Positions 28,392 through 37,390 of a DNA stretch of 64,000 bases are shown piece by piece (position 1 is the first letter of the stretch; every line of letters starts with the position of its first letter). This stretch comes from Niastella yeongjuensis (lineage in GTDB: Bacteria; Bacteroidota; Bacteroidia; Chitinophagales; Chitinophagaceae): positions 434,001 through 498,000 of the forward strand of contig NZ_FOCZ01000007.1 of assembly GCF_900110245.1 (NCBI RefSeq), written 5' to 3'. The position numbers and the translations under genes are program-made. The notes beneath the pieces were generated by a model. The model saw only the letters and a program-made list of their open reading frames with translations. It searched no databases and was not told the DNA's origin.

Positions 28392-28961
28392 ATGGAAACA
28401 ACAAAAACCCAATCCAGGATTGCGATACCTGGCGATGATCAAATCCCTGACGCCTCGCAACCTCTGTTAGATACTGCCGAAAAAATGATCGGCTTCGTTC
28501 CAAATGTATTAAAAGTGCTCTCTGTAAGTCCTGAAGTATTGGAATCCTTCCTTACCCTGCAAAGTAATTTGTCACAAGTACTCGATCTAAAAACAAGAAC
28601 CGCAATTTCCCTGGCTGTTTCGGAAGCGAATGGTTGTCATTATTGTCTTTCTGCACACTCGTTCTTTGCATCAAAAGGCGCGAAGATTACGGATGAAGAG
28701 ATCAGCTTGAACAGACAGGGTAAATCAGTAAATAACAAAATAGCCGCCGCAGCCACCTTTGCGGCTAAAGTGGTTGCCCGCCGCGGCGAAGTGGGAGTAG
28801 AAGATATTGAAGAGGTTCGCAAAGCAGGCTATACCGATAAAGAGATCGTAGAAATAATCGCCTTAAGTGTGCAGTTCACTTTTACCAACTTTATCAATAA
28901 TGTGGCCAAAACCCAAATAGACTTTGATATTGTTGCTGCTCCAACAAAACCGCTCTACTAA
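28392..28961 (+). CDS. AhpD-like carboxymuconolactone decarboxylase family protein
   Basis: The 189-residue all-helical protein has the family redox site NGCHYCLSAHS, with Cys82, Cys85 and His89 in the CxxCxxxH arrangement. AhpD-type proteins use this pair for alkylhydroperoxidase or disulfide exchange; the longer peroxidase-related branch has an N-terminal extension like that seen here (MIGFVPNVLKVLSVSPEVL). It is cytoplasmic and preceded by a terminator, so it is a separate unit. A relative with a broken active site lies at 31595, on the other side of the ABC transporter. Confidence 0.85.
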   Translation: METTKTQSRIAIPGDDQIPDASQPLLDTAEKMIGFVPNVLKVLSVSPEVLESFLTLQSNLSQVLDLKTRTAISLAVSEANGCHYCLSAHSFFASKGAKITDEEISLNRQGKSVNNKIAAAATFAAKVVARRGEVGVEDIEEVRKAGYTDKEIVEIIALSVQFTFTNFINNVAKTQIDFDIVAAPTKPLY

Positions 28962-29027
28962 AAAATGACCAGATCAGATGCCTGCAGGCCGATTGTTATA
29001 CAATTAGCCTGCAAGTTTCTAATGAGT

Positions 29028-30593
29028 TCATTCTTTATCTGTAAATTTTACAAGGTCTGAAATACTGGTGATAGCCAGTTGATTCATTTGCGCCTGACGC
29101 ATCATAAGCGCATAGCTATTATTAAAACCAATAGGTTGTAACCATTTGATCTGGTATTGCTGCATGAACTGGTCATGCACATAATTGTATACTGCGTTTT
29201 TATTTTGTGCCAGGCGGCCTGTAGTCGCGATGTTTGATTGCAGAATAACCAGCAGGCCGGTTCCAGTATATTCCGGGTACAGATCGATATTGCCATTTCT
29301 GAGGGCTTCAAAACAAATTTTAGTGCCTCCCAAACCCGTCTTTGTTGCTACATCCAGATCGGTATAACCTTTTATCAGCATAGCGTACATATTACTTAGA
29401 ATGTATTGCTCTGCGAATATTTTGGAACCGATGTGCACCACGCCTTTATGACCACCCCGTGGTGCTTTCCAGATGCCCTGTGTTTTTAGAAAATCGGCGG
29501 CGATCTTTTCCGGCTCCTGGTGCAGGTAATCTGCCCGGTAATTCAAATCGGTCATAATGGAATCGTTGATCCTGCCAGTGAGCATATTAAGTACGACTTC
29601 CAGTTCGGGGAATTGCTGCAAAGCGGCTGTTCTAACAATAGGTGCTGCATAATAAGGTGGGAAAATATGTTTGTCGTCCCGGAGGGTGCCCAGGTTAAAT
29701 GCCTTAATGCGGCCATCGGTACTGTAACCGCTGATCACGTCCAGTTCTTTATCATAGGCTGCCTTATACATAACGGCATCGCTGATAACTACATGACGCA
29801 TCTGGAGATCGTATACAGACCGTAAATCGAGATAACCATCTTTGCGGCCCATAAATTCAGGGGTAAAGCCCGCCAGTAACCCGGTGTGCCTGATGCCAGG
29901 TATAAAGTAAAAGGAACTAAACGCGATCAACAACGGTAAGGTTATAAACGCTGTAGATAGTTTTTTAAGTTTTACCTGTTGTAACCGGGACAATAAATAG
30001 TCGAACAACAGGGCGAGCAAAGCAGCGGGGATGGCCCCAGCCAGGATCATGTTGGTATTGTTTAACGAGATGCCCCCAAATATAAATTCCCCCAACCCGC
30101 CGGCGGCAATGTAAGCAGCCAATGTGGCTACCCCCACATTGATCACTGTAGCCGTTCTTATTCCTGACAGGATAACCGGCAACGCCAACGGCAGTTCTAT
30201 TTTCAACAACCTCGTATGTTCAGTCATACCCATGGCGGTGGCGGCTTCTTTTACGTTATGATCTATACCAATGATCCCAGTATAGGTATTCCGCACTATA
30301 GGCAACAAGCCATAGAGAAATAAAGCGATGATCGCCGGCGTGGGACCAATACCGGCTAACGGAATAAGGAACCCGAGCAAAGCAATACTGGGTATGGTTT
30401 GAAATACGGCAGTTATTCCGATCACCGTTGGAGCCAGTTTTGTTTTACGCGCCACATAAATGCCGGCAGGTACTCCTATTGCAATGGCCAGCATAATAGA
30501 GATCAAAGTCAATCCAATATGTTGAACAGTTTGCTCCAGCAGTTTCTGCCAGTGAGCAACTATAAAGCCCCAAAAGTTTTCCAGATCGTTCAT
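29028..30593 (-). CDS. ABC permease fused to a circularly permuted OpuC/EgtU-type binding domain
   Basis: In this 521-residue protein, residues 1-235 are the permease: about six spans, with the EAA loop at about 115-135 (EAATAMGMTEHTRLLKIELP) and a further span near 215-232. The rest is a quaternary-amine binding domain in reversed order. The part that normally closes the domain comes first (243-375: FMGRKDGYLDL, YSTDGRIKAFNL, DDKHIFPPYYAAPIVR, AADFLKTQGIW). The normal beginning follows (384-521: VHIGSKIFAEQYIL, LGLGGTKICFEAL, DLYPEYTGTG, IGFNNSYAL), ending ISDLVKF. The substrate could be betaine, choline, carnitine or ergothioneine. It overlaps the ATPase gene by 4 bp. Confidence 0.88.
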   Translation of the reverse strand: MNDLENFWGFIVAHWQKLLEQTVQHIGLTLISIMLAIAIGVPAGIYVARKTKLAPTVIGITAVFQTIPSIALLGFLIPLAGIGPTPAIIALFLYGLLPIVRNTYTGIIGIDHNVKEAATAMGMTEHTRLLKIELPLALPVILSGIRTATVINVGVATLAAYIAAGGLGEFIFGGISLNNTNMILAGAIPAALLALLFDYLLSRLQQVKLKKLSTAFITLPLLIAFSSFYFIPGIRHTGLLAGFTPEFMGRKDGYLDLRSVYDLQMRHVVISDAVMYKAAYDKELDVISGYSTDGRIKAFNLGTLRDDKHIFPPYYAAPIVRTAALQQFPELEVVLNMLTGRINDSIMTDLNYRADYLHQEPEKIAADFLKTQGIWKAPRGGHKGVVHIGSKIFAEQYILSNMYAMLIKGYTDLDVATKTGLGGTKICFEALRNGNIDLYPEYTGTGLLVILQSNIATTGRLAQNKNAVYNYVHDQFMQQYQIKWLQPIGFNNSYALMMRQAQMNQLAITSISDLVKFTDKE

Positions 30594-31384
30594 GATCTTT
30601 TGTTGTTTTTATCCGCCAGCCATTGCCATATCTCTTCAGCAGGTGTTGCTGCCAGTGCAAGGGACAGGTAACTGCCGGCCAGGAATTCTTTCACGGCTTC
30701 ATTGGCCGGGTGATATAACAGATCAGCTGGTTTACCTTTTTGCAGCAGTTTGCCGTTTTGCAACAAGGCGATGGAATCGCCCATTTCAAATGCTTCCTGT
30801 ACATCGTGTGTTACCATAATGATCGTTTTACTTTTCAGCTCCTCCAGCTCCTTAAATAATTGACGAATGGCGGTTCGGGTAATATTATCCAGCGCGCTGA
30901 AGGGTTCATCCATAAGCAAAACAGGCGGATTGGCAGCCAATGCGCGGGCCAGGTTTACCCGCTGCCCTTCCCCACCACTCAACTGATGCGGATACCGGTT
31001 GCGATAGGCCGCGGGCAAATGCACTTTGTCCAACAATTCGGTGACGCGTGCCTGCGTTTTTTGTTGGTCCCATTTTAACAGGTTGGGGACTACACTGATA
31101 TTCTCTTCAACTGTATAATGTGGAAAAAGGCTGTTAGCCTGTAATACAAAACCTATATCACGCCGTAGTAAATGGGCAGGTTGCGTTGTAAGGTCTTCTC
31201 CATTGATGGTTATTGTTCCACAGGTTGGTTCAATTAACCGGTTAATCATTCTTAGGAGCGTTGTTTTACCACTGCCGCTGGCGCCCAGTAATGCCAGGTG
31301 CTCACCCTGTGCTATCTCCATCGATAATTGATCTACCGCGAATTTGGGCCCATACATTTTGGTCACTTGCTGAATACTGATCAT
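30590..31384 (-). CDS. ABC transporter ATP-binding protein, OpuCA/ProV type
   Basis: The 264-residue ATPase has Walker A GASGSGKT (34-41), a Q-loop (FVLQANSLFPHYTVEENI), signature LSGGEGQRV, Walker B VLLMDEPFSALD and switch histidine VTHD. It lacks the CBS pair of longer osmoregulatory ProV/OpuCA proteins, so it resembles the short ATPases paired with EgtU-type permeases. It is the first gene of a two-gene operon with the permease/binding fusion (ATGA overlap). It would energise uptake at the inner membrane. Confidence 0.9.
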   Translation of the reverse strand: MISIQQVTKMYGPKFAVDQLSMEIAQGEHLALLGASGSGKTTLLRMINRLIEPTCGTITINGEDLTTQPAHLLRRDIGFVLQANSLFPHYTVEENISVVPNLLKWDQQKTQARVTELLDKVHLPAAYRNRYPHQLSGGEGQRVNLARALAANPPVLLMDEPFSALDNITRTAIRQLFKELEELKSKTIIMVTHDVQEAFEMGDSIALLQNGKLLQKGKPADLLYHPANEAVKEFLAGSYLSLALAATPAEEIWQWLADKNNKRS

Positions 31385-31594
31385 GCTACAACCATCAATC
31401 TATTCTGTGCTTTGATTGAACGCGCAAGGTAGGCACTCTGTGCATCAGAAAGCCGTGCTTAAACAATCCTGGATTTTTAGATACTTATTCAGGATTTTTG
31501 GTCGTGATTATGGGGCGAACTTAGTACCGGGATACTTTTTGTCACAACTCCGGGCAGGTTGCGTCTAATAGGAGGTAATTAAAAACATATAATC

Positions 31595-32128
31595 ATGGAA
31601 GCATTTAAAATACCAAAAAAGAATGAGGTTTCGGCCGACAATCAGGTTGTGTTCGAAAACCTGGAAAAATTGATTGGGTTTGTTCCAAATATTTATGCCA
31701 GCATGGCTCATAGCGAAAAGGGACTTGTAGGTTATCTGGAATTTCAGCAAATAAAAACATCCTTTGAGAAACGGGAAAAACAGGTCATTAATATAATAGT
31801 GAGCCAGGTTAATGAGGCCGCCTATTGTATTGCACAAGACACGTTAAGTTGTAAGCTGAACGGATTTACCGACGAACAGATCAGTGAAATGAGAAATGGT
31901 ACCGCCAGCTTTGATCCGAAGCTGGATGCGTTGGCCAAACTTACCTGGGCATTGGCCAGTAATAAGGGCCGGGCTCCTAAAGAATATCTGGAAACTTTTT
32001 ACCATGTAGGTTATAATTACGGTCACCTGGTAGATTTGTTGATCGCCATTGGCGATAAAATGATCATGAATTATTTGTGCAACTTAACAGATCCACCGGT
32101 TGATTTTTCACCAATAGCCCAAAAGTAG
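31595..32128 (+). CDS. AhpD-like protein with degenerate active site
   Basis: The 177-residue protein is clearly related to 28392 (shared LIGFVPNIYASM and the helical core). However, the CxxCxxxH site reads AAYCIAQD: the first cysteine is alanine (75), the second remains (Cys78) and the histidine is aspartate (82). Thiol-pair chemistry is therefore unlikely. It may be structural, regulatory or use another mechanism. A strong AGGAGGT lies at 31570-31576 but 18 bp from the ATG, an unusual spacing. The gene is divergent from the ABC operon. Confidence 0.78.
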   Translation: MEAFKIPKKNEVSADNQVVFENLEKLIGFVPNIYASMAHSEKGLVGYLEFQQIKTSFEKREKQVINIIVSQVNEAAYCIAQDTLSCKLNGFTDEQISEMRNGTASFDPKLDALAKLTWALASNKGRAPKEYLETFYHVGYNYGHLVDLLIAIGDKMIMNYLCNLTDPPVDFSPIAQK

Positions 32129-32221
32129 CCTGGCCTGTGGCGATGCGATTAAAAATGTAATGACTCTGAATAACATGGTGGGATACGATAATGCTATAAA
32201 CCTGGAAATATAAATTACAAG

Positions 32222-32263
32222 GAAGGCGTTTCCCTGTTTTACAAACGCAGGAAACGCCTTCTT
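32222..32263. terminator. Bidirectional terminator
   Basis: A long stem of GAAGGCGTTTCC and GGAAACGCCTTC with TG/CA extending it, a short loop and T-rich flanks. It lies between the convergent ends of the 31595 and 32289 genes. Confidence 0.75.
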
Positions 32264-32288
32264 TATATGTGCTGAAAAAATTGGTATA

Positions 32289-34121
32289 CTATTTAACAAC
32301 GCTGATCTTCCCGGTTTCGATCCACACTTTGCTTGGTGTTTTTAAAGTAATGCGATATAAATAAACCCCTTTCGAAAGGTTAGACACGTCAAGATCAGAA
32401 TTATGAGCGCCTGCTTTTGTATCTGCATTTAAAAGGGTTATAATTTCCTTGCCCTGCATATCAAAAACTTTTATGGTAACATGGCCTTGTTCCGGTTGTT
32501 CAAAATAAATCCTGGTGCTGCTGTAAGCAGGATTGGGGGCATTGTATATGCGCAAGTGATCAGGCAATGGAGCATCCGTTAGTGAAGGTTGATTTCCATC
32601 ACCGGCAATTTTAGCCGTACAATCAGTGCATTCACCTAACTTATCTCCGTGTGCAAGGTGCTCGCGAACGTCGCACTTACTGATACAAATGGTCGTTTTA
32701 CCCATATGACAAACCAGCACGTTGTCATCTTTATTACAGCAAACAATAGAAGCCTGGGAATATTTGATGGTTGCGAAATCTGTCTGAGTCTCCGAAGGAA
32801 TGCCGTAACTGCTACCTGTTACATATACATTTCCCAAGGCATCTACAGCCACGCTGGTAGCGCCATCAGTTGTATTTCCGGGACCGTTGTACCTGGCTTC
32901 CCATTGCTGTTTGCCGTCATTGTTGTATTTAACTGTGGCGTAATCGATCCCGGTTCCAATCCCTCTGCTCTCTCCTGTAACATATATATTACCGGCAGCA
33001 TCCAGGGCGATTGCATGTGCGCGGTCGTACCCCTTTTGAGGACCGTCATAACGGGCAACCCACCGTTTGTTGCCACTACTATCGTATTTAATGGTAGCAA
33101 ATACTGCAGAAGACGGATCTCCGGGGTCAAAAAAAGGTTCCATATTACTTATGCCCGTTACATATACGTTACTCTTTTCGTCTGCGGCAATAGCCAGGGG
33201 GGCATCGTAATAATTTAATGAACCATTATATCGTTTTACCCATTGGGTATGTCCATTGCTATTGTACTTAATAGTGGCATAGTCACCATTGATACTGCCA
33301 GTTATATACACGTTTCCGGCAGGATCTATGGCCACGCCGACTGCACTTTCATCTGTATTACCGGCGTTGTTGTACCTGGCTACCCACTGTTGCACGCCTG
33401 CTACATTGTACTTAATAGTGGTAAAGTCCATGTTAGTGCCAATACCCGTGCTACCTCCGGTTACATAAACATTTCCATATTTGTCGATAGCAAGGCCGGT
33501 TGCTCCGTCTGAACCATTAGCCGGGCCATTATACCTGGCCAGCCATTGTTGTATTCCTGCTTTGTTGTACTTGATAGTAGTAAAGTCACTGCCGGAGCTG
33601 AGGCCTGTGCTCGTTCCTGTTACAAACACATTGCCATTGGCATCCACGGCTATATCCTGAGCGCCATCAAAGCCGTTCCCGGGGCTTTTGTATGTTACCG
33701 CCCATTGTTGAGCGCCTGCTGAATTGTATTTTATAGTGGCGTAACTAAGCGCAAATTCGGCCGCATTGAAATCTCCACTGGTGCCTGTTACGTACACATT
33801 GCCGTAGTTGTCCACCGCAATAGCGGATGGTATATCACGAACGTTTCCCGGACCATTATAACGGGCTTCCCATTGTTGTACACCGGCAGCATTGTACTTG
33901 ATCGTGGAATAATCATTTTCAGTTCCAATGCCATAACTGCTGCCTGTTACATAAACATTTCCTGATGCATCCACTACAACACGGTTTGCTGCGTCTGCGC
34001 CACTAGCAGGTCCATTATACCTAACTGCCCACTGCTGGTTAACCTGGGCAAAACACATAACGGGAACAAGAACTGCAAACAGAAGCGATCGCCTCCAGGA
34101 GGGGCGTAAAAAATTTGTCAT
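32289..34121 (-). CDS. SBBP-repeat protein exported by type IX secretion
   Basis: The 610-residue protein has a signal peptide (LLFAVLVPVMCFAQ). Eight repeats of about 50-60 residues follow, each with a core like AVDASGNVYVTGSS and TIKYNxxGxQQW; these are SBBP-type blades predicted to form a propeller. A cysteine-rich link (VLVCHMGKTTICIS, HLAHGDKLGECTDC) precedes a C-terminal T9SS type A sorting domain (about 535-610: APNPAYSSTRIYF, VKVFDMQGKEI-like, LSKGVYLYRI). It should therefore cross the outer membrane by the T9SS and be attached to the surface or released. The DNA is correspondingly repetitive. Ligand unknown. Confidence 0.85.
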   Translation of the reverse strand: MTNFLRPSWRRSLLFAVLVPVMCFAQVNQQWAVRYNGPASGADAANRVVVDASGNVYVTGSSYGIGTENDYSTIKYNAAGVQQWEARYNGPGNVRDIPSAIAVDNYGNVYVTGTSGDFNAAEFALSYATIKYNSAGAQQWAVTYKSPGNGFDGAQDIAVDANGNVFVTGTSTGLSSGSDFTTIKYNKAGIQQWLARYNGPANGSDGATGLAIDKYGNVYVTGGSTGIGTNMDFTTIKYNVAGVQQWVARYNNAGNTDESAVGVAIDPAGNVYITGSINGDYATIKYNSNGHTQWVKRYNGSLNYYDAPLAIAADEKSNVYVTGISNMEPFFDPGDPSSAVFATIKYDSSGNKRWVARYDGPQKGYDRAHAIALDAAGNIYVTGESRGIGTGIDYATVKYNNDGKQQWEARYNGPGNTTDGATSVAVDALGNVYVTGSSYGIPSETQTDFATIKYSQASIVCCNKDDNVLVCHMGKTTICISKCDVREHLAHGDKLGECTDCTAKIAGDGNQPSLTDAPLPDHLRIYNAPNPAYSSTRIYFEQPEQGHVTIKVFDMQGKEIITLLNADTKAGAHNSDLDVSNLSKGVYLYRITLKTPSKVWIETGKISVVK

Positions 34122-34450
34122 AAACGATATTTAACTGTTAAACGAAGATTTGATAAAGGGAAGGATATACTCTGCTTGCAAGTAGATATAGAAACGAAAT
34201 TACTTTAAAAACCAGGTAAAGTTATTACATGTTGAGGTATTAAACAATGACATGCATCACCCTAACAAAGCTGCCTGCCTGCTGCGCCTTGCCGGAACTC
34301 ACGATAACATGATCGGGCACCGATGCACATACGGGCTTGCCTTTCATTGATCAGGTTGTTTTACTGCGATGTCGTGGGGAACGGAATAGGTTGGGTTCTG
34401 TGGCGGTATAAAAGCATTGAGCCAACAATTTATCTTTTCCCGGAATCATC
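34122..34450. other. Non-coding region upstream of the SBBP gene
   Basis: It should contain the promoter for the 32289-34121 gene on the minus strand. I see no convincing gene; a 67-codon plus-strand frame here has no coding character and runs through the terminator. Confidence 0.5.
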
Positions 34451-34486
34451 AAAAAAAAGCAGGTCGCTGACAACAGCGACCTGCTT
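34451..34486 (-). terminator. Strong minus-strand terminator
   Basis: Perfect 13-bp stem AAGCAGGTCGCTG / CAGCGACCTGCTT with a 4-base loop. Read on the minus strand it is followed by eight T. It implies a minus-strand transcript ending here, which supports the small gene at 34512. Confidence 0.85.
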
Positions 34487-34511
34487 AAAAATGGGTATTA
34501 CATATAGTGCA

Positions 34512-34694
34512 TTACAATGTAAATGAAAGTACTTTCAACTTGCCTTTTATTATCGATAAGATGTAATAAACATTATCGGAATAGCCGATTTCCAAATTAG
34601 GGGTACCTTCTTCATCCATCACTTGCTGGTGAGTGGGTGTAAGATTTGCTCCTTTTACCGCTATTGTCTTACCTGTAGCCAAAATATTTTTCAT
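34512..34694 (-). CDS. Small hypothetical protein, 60 aa
   Basis: The 60-residue frame has no signal or known motif (KNILATGKTIAVKGANL at the start, YYILSIIKGKLKVLSF at the end). Support comes from the strong minus-strand terminator 26 bp after its stop and from a balanced amino-acid composition. Against it, its ATG is only 12 bp from the divergent ChrB-AraC start at 34707, so its promoter would have to lie inside that gene. A GTG three codons upstream is an alternative start. Confidence 0.45.
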   Translation of the reverse strand: MKNILATGKTIAVKGANLTPTHQQVMDEEGTPNLEIGYSDNVYYILSIIKGKLKVLSFTL

Positions 34695-34706
34695 TACATT
34701 CACTTA

Positions 34707-35546
34707 ATGAAATGGATCACGCGCGAACATCCTAAAATTGACCGCCTGGCCTGTCCCTGGTTGATACGCCGGTTTATTGATCCGCAGGCAGTAATCATTT
34801 TTGTTCCGTTTAATGAGGTTTTGAGCAAAGCTGAGCAGCTCAAGGCGATTCCTTTTGATATTCCAGGTGTGGAATACACGCATTATGGTAATGAATGCAC
34901 CTTTGACTACCTGATAAAAAAGTATAATATTATGGATGCGGCGGTAAACGCGATGGCCCCAATCGTACGCGGTGCCGACACTGACCATCATGAAATAGCC
35001 GTGCAGGCAGCTGGTTTATGGGCAATCTCCGCCGGCCTTGCGTACAATCATAACGACGATTACGAACTGTTGGAAAAAGGAATGCTCATTTATGATGCCT
35101 TATATAGTTGGGCAAAATATCTGCAAAAAGAAAAGCATACCCAACAGCCGTTTGAGAACTTACTATTAGATGTATTCAACAAGTTTCTGAAAGAAAAAAA
35201 AGGCACAGGTAAAAAAATACCGGCCTGGGCACAGGAATTGAAAGATCTTATCCAAGATCATATTGATACTAACCTTAGTTTAAAAGAACTTTCCAAAGAC
35301 CTTTCTATCAACCCATCCTATTTATCCAGGGAGTTCTCGAAACACTTCGGCAACCTTTCCTTTGGTGAATACATCCGCAAACAACGGATTGAAAGGGCAA
35401 TGGAGTTAATGGCAACACCAACCTATTCTCTTACCGAAATAGCCTACCTCACCGGCTTTTCCGATCAAAGCCATTTCACCCGGATATTTAAGAAACATAC
35501 TGGTCAAAGCCCATCAGATTATCGGAAAAAGATGCGGAAAAAGTAA
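34707..35546 (+). CDS. ChrB-domain/AraC fusion, probable chromate-responsive regulator
   Basis: The 279-residue protein starts with a ChrB C-terminal-type domain (about 1-140: KWITREHPKIDRLACPWLIRRFIDP, GVEYTHYGNECTFDYL, GADTDHHEIAVQAAGLWAIS), with Cys16 and Cys64 and a His/Asp cluster. It ends with an AraC double helix-turn-helix (about 180-275: LSLKELSKDLSINPSYLSREF, SLTEIAYLTGFSDQSHFTRIFK). ChrB is known as a chromate-sensing regulator or resistance partner of ChrA; here the sensor is joined to an AraC output. The ATG at 34707 is chosen because earlier starts run into the divergent gene and add no domain. chrA begins 97 bp downstream. Confidence 0.85.
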   Translation: MKWITREHPKIDRLACPWLIRRFIDPQAVIIFVPFNEVLSKAEQLKAIPFDIPGVEYTHYGNECTFDYLIKKYNIMDAAVNAMAPIVRGADTDHHEIAVQAAGLWAISAGLAYNHNDDYELLEKGMLIYDALYSWAKYLQKEKHTQQPFENLLLDVFNKFLKEKKGTGKKIPAWAQELKDLIQDHIDTNLSLKELSKDLSINPSYLSREFSKHFGNLSFGEYIRKQRIERAMELMATPTYSLTEIAYLTGFSDQSHFTRIFKKHTGQSPSDYRKKMRKK

Positions 35547-35643
35547 CTTTTGTACCAGTTGGTAATTTCTGTTCTATTCTTCGGAGCTGTAATTGGGTAA
35601 CATTGCGGTTAACAAATACCCAACCGATAAAAGTGTTACAGCT

Positions 35644-36783
35644 ATGGAAAAAACCTATAAGCTAAAAGACCTGATCTTATATTTTCTAAAGCTGGGCGCT
35701 ATAGGCTTTGGCGGTCCGGTGGCATTGGTAAGTTATATGCATCGTGACCTGGTTGAAAAACATAAATGGATAACGGAAGAGGATTATAAAGAAGGTCTGG
35801 CACTTGCCCAGTTAGCACCCGGACCCCTGGCTGCTCAGTTATCGATATACCTGGGCTATGTACACTACAGGATCATTGGCGCTACGCTCGTTGGTCTTGC
35901 TTTTGTGTTGCCTTCTTTTTTAATGGTTTTAGGTATTGGATATGCTTATGTAAAAACCGGTGGATTGCCCTGGATGCAGGCTGTTTTTTATGGTATCGGT
36001 GCTGCTGTCATTGGCATCATCGCTATAAGCAGTTATAAATTGTCAAAGAAAAGTTTGGGGAAAGACTGGTTGTTGTGGGGAATCGCTATAATAGTGGCAA
36101 TTGCTACGTTTGTTACAGAAAGGGAGATCCTCTGGCTGATGCTGGCAGGCGGCTTAGTTGTGTGGTTATATAAAGCGCCGCCTAAGTTTATCTCGGGCAA
36201 AGCCACTATTCTTTCTCCTGTTCTGTTACAGATCACAACCGCTTTTACACTTAACGGGAAACTAATACAAACAGGCTGGTTCTTTTTTAAAGCCGGGGCA
36301 TTTGTATTTGGTAGTGGGTTGGCTATTGTACCTTTCCTATACGGCGGTGTGGTAAAAGAATATCAGTGGCTGAACGATCAACAATTCCTCGATGCAGTAG
36401 CCGTTGCCATGATCACGCCCGGCCCGGTAGTAATTACCGTAGGTTTTATTGGTTATCTCGTTGCAGGCTTGCCAGGGGCCTGTGTGGCTGCTTTGGCTAC
36501 GTTTTTGCCCTGTTATCTTTTTACGATTCTTCCGGCACCCTATTTCAAAAAATTCGGTAAACACCCCTCTGTTAAAGCTTTTGTAGATGGCATTACCGCT
36601 GCCGCCATTGGCGCCATTATAGGGGCTGTTTTTGTATTAGGTAAAAGACAAATAACTGACATGCTCGCTGCTGCCATTGCACTTATTACCATTCTGGTAT
36701 TATTGAAATTCAGGAAATTGCAGGAACCGGTTATTATTGTCGTTGCAGCGATACTTGGCCTATTCATAAAAAGCTGGCTCTGA
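35644..36783 (+). CDS. chrA: Chromate efflux transporter ChrA
   Basis: The 379-residue inner-membrane protein has two homologous CHR halves. The first opens FLKLGAIGFGGPVALVSYMHRDLVEKHKWI and holds LALAQLAPGPLAAQLSIYLGY. The second opens FFKAGAFVFGSGLAIVPFLYGG and holds AVAVAMITPGPVVITVGFIGYLVAG. This is the long bidomain type that exports chromate. I use the ATG at 35644; a TTG 51 bp upstream gives a non-conserved extension. It is most likely controlled by the ChrB-AraC protein just before it. Confidence 0.92.
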   Translation: MEKTYKLKDLILYFLKLGAIGFGGPVALVSYMHRDLVEKHKWITEEDYKEGLALAQLAPGPLAAQLSIYLGYVHYRIIGATLVGLAFVLPSFLMVLGIGYAYVKTGGLPWMQAVFYGIGAAVIGIIAISSYKLSKKSLGKDWLLWGIAIIVAIATFVTEREILWLMLAGGLVVWLYKAPPKFISGKATILSPVLLQITTAFTLNGKLIQTGWFFFKAGAFVFGSGLAIVPFLYGGVVKEYQWLNDQQFLDAVAVAMITPGPVVITVGFIGYLVAGLPGACVAALATFLPCYLFTILPAPYFKKFGKHPSVKAFVDGITAAAIGAIIGAVFVLGKRQITDMLAAAIALITILVLLKFRKLQEPVIIVVAAILGLFIKSWL

Positions 36784-36820
36784 TGTCAGTTGGAACAGCC
36801 ATCTTACGGGGTTGAAATAA

Positions 36821-37219
36821 TTATTGATTACTGTTTCCATAGTAATCTTTCCTATAGTAGTTAATGATCATATAATTCTGTATCCAGTGGTCCTGACTAA
36901 GCGTCCATGTCTTTCCTTTGTCAGCAGAATAAAAGTTTAATGATGTCCTCATCAAAAGATTATGACTTTCAAAATCTCCGTAAAAGTCATAATTTATAAG
37001 AAAAAAATAGCCTTCGTCAGGCGTTGGTAAATACACTATATTAACGCCTTCCTTGTCGTCGGTTGCGAAAAAAGTTATCTTGCCTTTAACCCGACTACAA
37101 AAATTGTTGATATCATTACGGAATAATATTTTCAGCATACTATCGGTGTCACATTTTTGTTTGTGATCCGAATAATCCCTTTTCAACTCAGCTGGAATTC
37201 CTTTACCCCAAAATAGCAT
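36821..37219 (-). CDS. Hypothetical protein, start uncertain
   Basis: From the ATG at 37219 the protein has 132 residues; a TTG at 37294 would give 157. It is soluble, rich in aromatic residues, with beta strands (KITFFATDD, GYFFLINYDFYGDF) and SADKGKTWTLSQDHW, a phrase reminiscent of BNR/Asp-box turns in exported proteins. Without a signal peptide it may be the remnant of a longer secreted protein. It is separated from the upstream isochorismatase gene by a terminator. No function assigned. Confidence 0.5.
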   Translation of the reverse strand: MLFWGKGIPAELKRDYSDHKQKCDTDSMLKILFRNDINNFCSRVKGKITFFATDDKEGVNIVYLPTPDEGYFFLINYDFYGDFESHNLLMRTSLNFYSADKGKTWTLSQDHWIQNYMIINYYRKDYYGNSNQ

Positions 37220-37336
37220 TGCGGAATGGTATGTAGGATACCAGATGGTGCATACTTGACTCAAATATACCAACCACCCTAGATTTGTTGCCAATATTTT
37301 TATTATAACGATTCTGGTGTATTGTCACGTGCCAAC

Positions 37337-37368
37337 AAAAAAGCCTCCTGACAGGTGTCAGAAGGCTT
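37337..37368 (-). terminator. Terminator of the isochorismatase-like gene
   Basis: AAGCCT and TGACA pair with TGTCA and AGGCTT across a 2-bp mismatch. On the minus strand the hairpin is followed by six T. It lies 23 bp after the stop of the 37391 gene. Confidence 0.8.
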
Positions 37369-37390
37369 CTAAAGTAAGCGGCGTGCTTGT

